Positions 60,088 through 64,000 of a stretch of DNA of 64,000 bases are shown here, in pieces (position 1 is the stretch's first letter; every line of letters starts with the position of its first letter). The notes beneath the pieces were generated by a model, which did not search any database, had not been told where the DNA came from, and saw only the letters and a list, made by a program, of their open reading frames with translations. The position numbers and the translations under genes are program-made. The stretch is taken from contig CM114274.1 of assembly GCA_050084515.1 (NCBI GenBank), forward strand, positions 1,240,001-1,304,000, read 5' to 3'. Origin of the DNA: Blasia pusilla (Eukaryota > Marchantiophyta > Marchantiopsida > Blasiales).

Positions 60088-60560
60088 CCACACGAGGAAC
60101 CACCTCAGCCGCCATTTGTATTTGCTACAAAGATGACATTCACGGATTTTGAGTTATTTGAGAGGCCACGAAGTGTCGTGAGTGTTGTCACACCATTTTT
60201 GTGGGACATGGATGATTGTGGTATCTATAGCTCTATGAAGGAACCCCGAAGGTTCTCAAGCATGGTGGGAACCATTGAGTTGGATGATTTTATGGAGGAG
60301 TTCAAAAATTGGTGTGATGCCCAGAGGATGCAGACTAGTAGAGATTTGACCCCTTGATGGCATGGAAGGGACTTTTTTCAGCATCTAGAGGGCCCTCCCA
60401 TGGATGGTTATCAGGAGTTTTGGATTCTCCATGAGGCGGAGATCGAGGCGTGGAGACTATTTTGGTCTCCACAGTATGGGTTCCTCACAGGCATACAATG
60501 GATGATGTGACGGCTGCAATAGCACCCACTACTCGTATGGAGGAGACACTTGGAGGAGTT
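60088..60560 (+). pseudogene. Retrotransposon gag-like fragment
   Basis: The frame FELFERPRSVVSV...MVGTIELDDFMEEFKNWCDAQRM, a TGA, then WHGRDFFQHLEGPP and EAEIEAWRLFWSPQYG resembles the capsid region of Ty3/gypsy gag (short helices with conserved Trp). The TGA at 60,356-60,358 is one C-to-T step from CGA. Similarity was judged by eye and the family is not fixed. Confidence 0.45.
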
Positions 60561-60689
60561 TTCGACCTGAGTCTTATGAGTCAGACCAGCTGAGTATCAC
60601 CCGCATTCAACCCATTGGTTGAGTTCTTTCAAGAGTTGGGGAGGAGCTACCAGGGGTGAGGTTCAACCTTCCTAGCTCCTCGCATCCCA

Positions 60690-60930
60690 ACACAAGCAAG
60701 TCTTCCATGACTTGGGACAAACTTTATGGTTAGTCTAGGCACCTAAAACGACATTCGCATGCCTAGCGGTCCCAACTATCCAATGGACCTCACATGAGTT
60801 CCAAACCGAGACCCAACTAAATGAGTCATGGGTTATAATTCAATAGGGACCTCCAAAATCCACTCTATTGGACTTGGTTTGGGTTTTGTATCCCAATCCT
60901 ATAACTCTTGATCCATTCCATGCCCTTGGG
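60690..60930 (+). repeat. Dispersed repeat R1, copy 3
   Basis: ATGACTTGGGACAAACTTTA, AACGACATTCGC, GCGGTCCCAACTATCCAATG, GACTTGGTTTGGG and CATGCCCTTGGGTTGCTCC match the other copies. It follows the gag-like fragment by about 130 bp. Confidence 0.65.
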
Positions 60931-61636
60931 TTGCTCCAGAACATCCGAAAGTGGGGATCGAGTCCCAAGCACTCTTGAAGACCTTCCCCCTTACAAGTAA
61001 TTTTGGGGTTCTATGCCCTCTCCCCATCTTTGGATAAGGGACGTTCGGGCCATTCATGTTGACCCTAAACCTAACTCTCCATATAGTTGTTGAAATGAAG
61101 TTTCTCAGCCTTTGCTTGTGCATTTGCTAAGATCTTTGGTGCATTGGGATTGGCTTTGCATAAGCTTTCCAAAGCCACCTTATTTGTCCCAAACTCATTT
61201 TGAGTATGGTCCAAAATATAATCAAAACTCCAAACCCTAGTCACATTCGAAATCTGGTTCTCACCTCTTTGGAAAATCTTCCTAGACTCGACTCCTCTCA
61301 AGTCTTGGTTCACATTTGCTTTAGGTTTCCTAGTTGCAATCATAAATGCATAAAACGCTCAACCTTATTCCCGTCTCTTCTCTTGTGTCTCTTCCAAGAG
61401 ACCACTATAATGCGCAAACCATCCTAGCATAAGCCCGCTAGAGTTCTGATGTTCCGCTTGGCGCTCGTTTGGTTATGAGGGTCACGATGCGTGATGTTAT
61501 GGATTTCAGGAAGGTGACTAATGATGGGGTGACATAGCACCCGACCTCTTGATCTTAGCACCAAAAAGGTGCATTTAGACATATTTTGTAGGCTATATGG
61601 ATTTAGAGGAACCTAACCACCAACTAAGGGGGAAAT

Positions 61637-62467
61637 TGGGGTTGTCTAGCCATTCATGTGTAGATATGTCTAGATTCATGATTAGATGGACCTTAGACTT
61701 TTGTGCATGATAGCTGATGTATGTTGGTGGTCATGTCAATTCGCACAACAAATATTATAGTAGATGAGATAGAAGGAGAGATAGAATCGAGGCCTTAGAG
61801 AGGTCTTATACTTCCCTATTTTAAGAGGTCATATGTGACCTACTCTTAGGAGGTGATCTACGAGTGTAGGTCACCCTTCCTTTATGATCATGAGGAGTGG
61901 AAACCTTGGAGAGATTTATCACTTGGGCCTATAGGGTTGAGGGTTAGTTGGTAGTTGTTCTCATGAGAAGACCACATGTGTAGTTGTTTGGGAGTTAGTA
62001 CGTTGTGTACTCCAGGTTGTTAGAGACCTGCTAGAAGAAGGTTACCTGTGTGTACAAGTCATCCATGGAGGTGCCCAAGGGGGGTATATATACCTGGGAC
62101 GAAGCTCATTCAGAGCTCATCTTCCTTGGATAAGACCCATGTTGGAATTTGTGGTACCGTGCAACTTGCATGCATTAAGAATGGATTCTCTCTTAAAGAG
62201 TGGGCTAGGATTGATTGGAGATAACACACATTGAGAGAATATTTCATACTTTCTCTTATTGTTACCACAGTGTGTATCATTGAATGGATATTTGAATCAA
62301 GCATAGTTGATTGCAAGTTTCATCAGATTTCACATTCCATATCAACTTTATATTGGGATTGTCCAGTCATTCATATCTTAGGATTCATAGTTAGATGGAT
62401 CTTAGACTTGTGTGCATAAAGGTCGATGTATGTTGGCAGAGTTGACTATTTGTACAACAAGAATGTA
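61637..62467. repeat. Diverged direct repeat, possibly LTR ends
   Basis: About 61,637-61,760 and 62,350-62,467 share TTGTC(C/T)AG(C/T)CATTCAT, ATT(C/A)ATAGTTAGATGGA-like, CTTAGACTT(T/G)TGTGCAT and GATGTATGTTGGyrG blocks ending ACAACAA. The unit contains TGTTGG near its end and ACAACA a little after, the LTR terminal dinucleotides. The copies lie about 710 bp apart and directly precede the - strand methyltransferase fragment. Confidence 0.5.
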
Positions 62468-62950
62468 AGCTTGAGAATTGATGATCCTACAAGTGTCGCA
62501 AGATCCTCATCATCTCCCAGAATAATCTGGATTAGGTGTCAGCTAAACTACCACCGCGTCCATCACTTGACTAGCCCTGACATGGCCGACCTACAATGAC
62601 CAAATCAATGGTTCCCACCCGATCCAAGTCTTGCGCCCCCAGCAAAGAAATGTCCCTTAGTAAGGAACTCTAGTACCCTTGTACTTATGACACATATACC
62701 AAGTTGGGAGAAAAAAGGCGTGACTATGCCACATGTAGGAGTGAGATGTGCCTTGCAACCTCATCATGCTCCATGTACAAATATTGTTACACATGCACTC
62801 GTGTCTGCAAAAAAACAACCAACCCAGTGTTAATCCCTCCTAAGAGATCCAACACTTGAATATCCTCCTTTGAGATATGCCACATGTCGTGTGCATACAT
62901 ATCGCTACACAACATACATCGCCGGTCACATCTACACCACACAACACCGA
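62465..62950 (-). pseudogene. C5-cytosine methyltransferase-like fragment (copy M1)
   Basis: On the - strand: HISKEDIQVLDLLGGINTGL, VVFLQTRVHV, stop, QYLYMEHDEVARHISLLHVA, then DISLLGAQDLDRVGTIDLVI and GRPCQG. The LDLLGG block is motif I (SAM binding) and PCQ is motif IV with the catalytic Cys. Spacing and the intervening LDRVGTI(D/H)LVI match copy M2 (63,480-63,982) at most residues. Five or more stops mark decay. Whether the family is DNMT3-like or another C5 type cannot be settled from this fragment. Confidence 0.75.
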
Positions 62951-63233
62951 TCTTCCCCACACACGGATCGATCCACACATGTACAAAAATCAACTCATAC
63001 ATATACATGGAGATCACACAACAAAAATAAAGAGTAGTAAAAATGGCACATCCGGCCTAAAACTCCACTCCTCAATCTACATCGACATATCGAGCCTCGT
63101 CCACCCTGTGCTATCAAGGAATCCGGACGCTAGCACCCTAGTCCTATCTCACACACATACAAGAGAGGTGCTCCAACGGCCCAACATGAGAAAGATGGCT
63201 TAGGAAAGCCACCTTCCTCTCTTATAGAGGGTT

Positions 63234-63332
63234 GGGAAGAGCCAAAAGGCTCTTCCCCTAAAAATAGCCCTCCCCTTGGTAACCTGCGCGCACACGTTAC
63301 CAGGGGAGGGTGACTTGGTCAACAAGTCACCC
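63234..63332. other. Three adjacent hairpins
   Basis: Hairpin 1: 63,234-63,257, 10-bp stem (GGGAAGAGCC) with AAAA loop. Hairpin 2: 63,268-63,310, about 15-bp stem with one bulged T and a 12-nt loop. Hairpin 3: 63,308-63,332, 10-bp perfect stem (GGGTGACTTG) with 5-nt loop. They are unrelated in sequence to the GCAACCCGTCGGA palindromes and sit between the two inverted methyltransferase fragments. Confidence 0.85.
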
Positions 63333-63479
63333 GGCTGTGAAAGACCTCAACATGAAAGTTATCAGAAACGACGTTCCTGACACAATGGACCTATCCTCAA
63401 CCTCATCTGACATTGTCGGACAAAGTTACACTCAAGATAGTGCGCTGGCTCCTATGCCCTATCCACGATAGATCTCGGC

Positions 63480-63982
63480 CTTTCGGCTACTCAGATGTGA
63501 CGCAGGCGTGGAGTCATGTTTTTATTCCGGAGCAGCGAGAGTCACGTGGCGATCGGGCTCTTGGAGTGGAGACGTTGACCCCATTGGATACCACACCCGT
63601 TGTGTGGAAGTGCCCAGAGGAGGGTGTTATGGTGTTAGATCTCTTTGGAGGGATTAGCACCAGATTGGCTGTAGTATTGCAGGCGGGCATACGGGTGCAT
63701 CAGTACCTTTATGTGGAGAGAGATTAGACCATGCGGCGAGTATCATTACGTCACGTGGCGCGATTGGTCCATAGGTATCCTGAGTTGTTGTCGGTATCTG
63801 CAGTACGGGGATATCAGCATACACTACCCGCCGACATCTCTTTGGTGGGGGCGCAGGATCTGGATAGAGTTGGCACCATTCATTTGGTGATTGATGGATG
63901 GCCATGTCAGGGTCATTCATTAGCTGGCCGAGGATTTGGATTGCAGGATCCAAGGTCATGGATGTTTTGGGAGATGTTGTGA
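63480..63982 (+). pseudogene. C5-cytosine methyltransferase-like fragment (copy M2, runs toward the window end)
   Basis: Reads PVVWKCPEEGVMVLDLFGGI (motif I Asp at about 63,638), VVLQAGIRVHQYLYVERD, a TAG at 63,725-63,727, then in the same frame RRVSLRHVARLVHRYPELLS, DISLVGAQDLDRVGTIHLVI and GWPCQGHSLAGRGFG (catalytic Cys codon near 63,905), RSWMFWEML, stop. The single TAG at the copy M1 boundary between HD and EV is the only stop before motif IV. The pattern LFGGI.T.L..VLQ.GI.V..Y...E.D followed by DLVI.G.PC is shared with DNMT3- and DNMT1-type enzymes; the PCQG variant is more like DNMT1/CMT or bacterial types. The gene continues beyond the window. Confidence 0.75.
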
Positions 63983-64000
63983 GTAGTACGACACTTGCAG

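Noticed and set aside
63234-63332. Bacterial-type intrinsic terminators
   Set aside because: The stems lack a U-tract and the window is nuclear plant DNA.

Overview
The window is nuclear DNA of a land plant. Two intron-rich genes can be followed exon by exon and match conserved plant proteins: a four-MATH-domain (TRAF-like) protein on the + strand (1,999-18,635, 11 exons, 1,691 residues) and the PP2A leucine carboxyl methyltransferase LCMT1 on the - strand (about 36,542 down to 27,840, 11 exons found). Long repeat-filled introns, and retroelement pieces carrying DNMT-like and PHD modules, suggest a large, repeat-rich and probably non-angiosperm genome; the species cannot be fixed from the sequence. 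I found no rRNA, tRNA or CRISPR.

Layout. 1-395: fragments of repeats that recur near 47.1, 60.7 and 62.9 kb. 2-18.6 kb: the MATH gene, whose 7.7-kb first intron holds a dead APE-type LINE in sense orientation, iterated copies of the LINE 3' end, a ~127-bp tandem array and a near-perfect 562-bp tandem duplication. 20.1-22.9 kb: a partial copy (A) of an intron-containing gene family with a ParB/sulfiredoxin-like domain. 23.6-28.4 kb: two copies of a ~1-kb segment carrying LCMT1 exons 10 and 11. 28-36.5 kb: LCMT1. 37-40.3 kb: a decayed Ty3/gypsy pol ending in a PHD finger. 40.7-42.3 kb: Mutator-like remnants on the - strand. 43.3-47.1 kb: a decayed Ty3/gypsy chromovirus on the - strand. 47.6-53.9 kb: a longer copy (B) of the ParB-like gene, with TATA box, splice signals and terminal module, broken by frameshifts. 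54.9-58.1 kb: a non-LTR retrotransposon with a restriction-like endonuclease, ending next to a (TA)n tract. 60-64 kb: a gag-like fragment, LTR-like direct repeats, and two inverted fragments of a C5-cytosine methyltransferase gene, one running off the window end.

Two themes deserve attention. First, a short palindrome (13-nt arm GCAACCCGTCGGA, one C, then the reverse complement of the arm) is repeated about 45 times in six clusters. Most copies lie in predicted introns of the ParB-like gene family, several show paired changes that keep the stem, and one cluster is folded into a ~700-bp inverted repeat. Second, cytosine methyltransferase, PHD finger and chromodomain modules occur in or near retroelement remnants, and many of their stops and active-site losses look like C-to-T or G-to-A changes.
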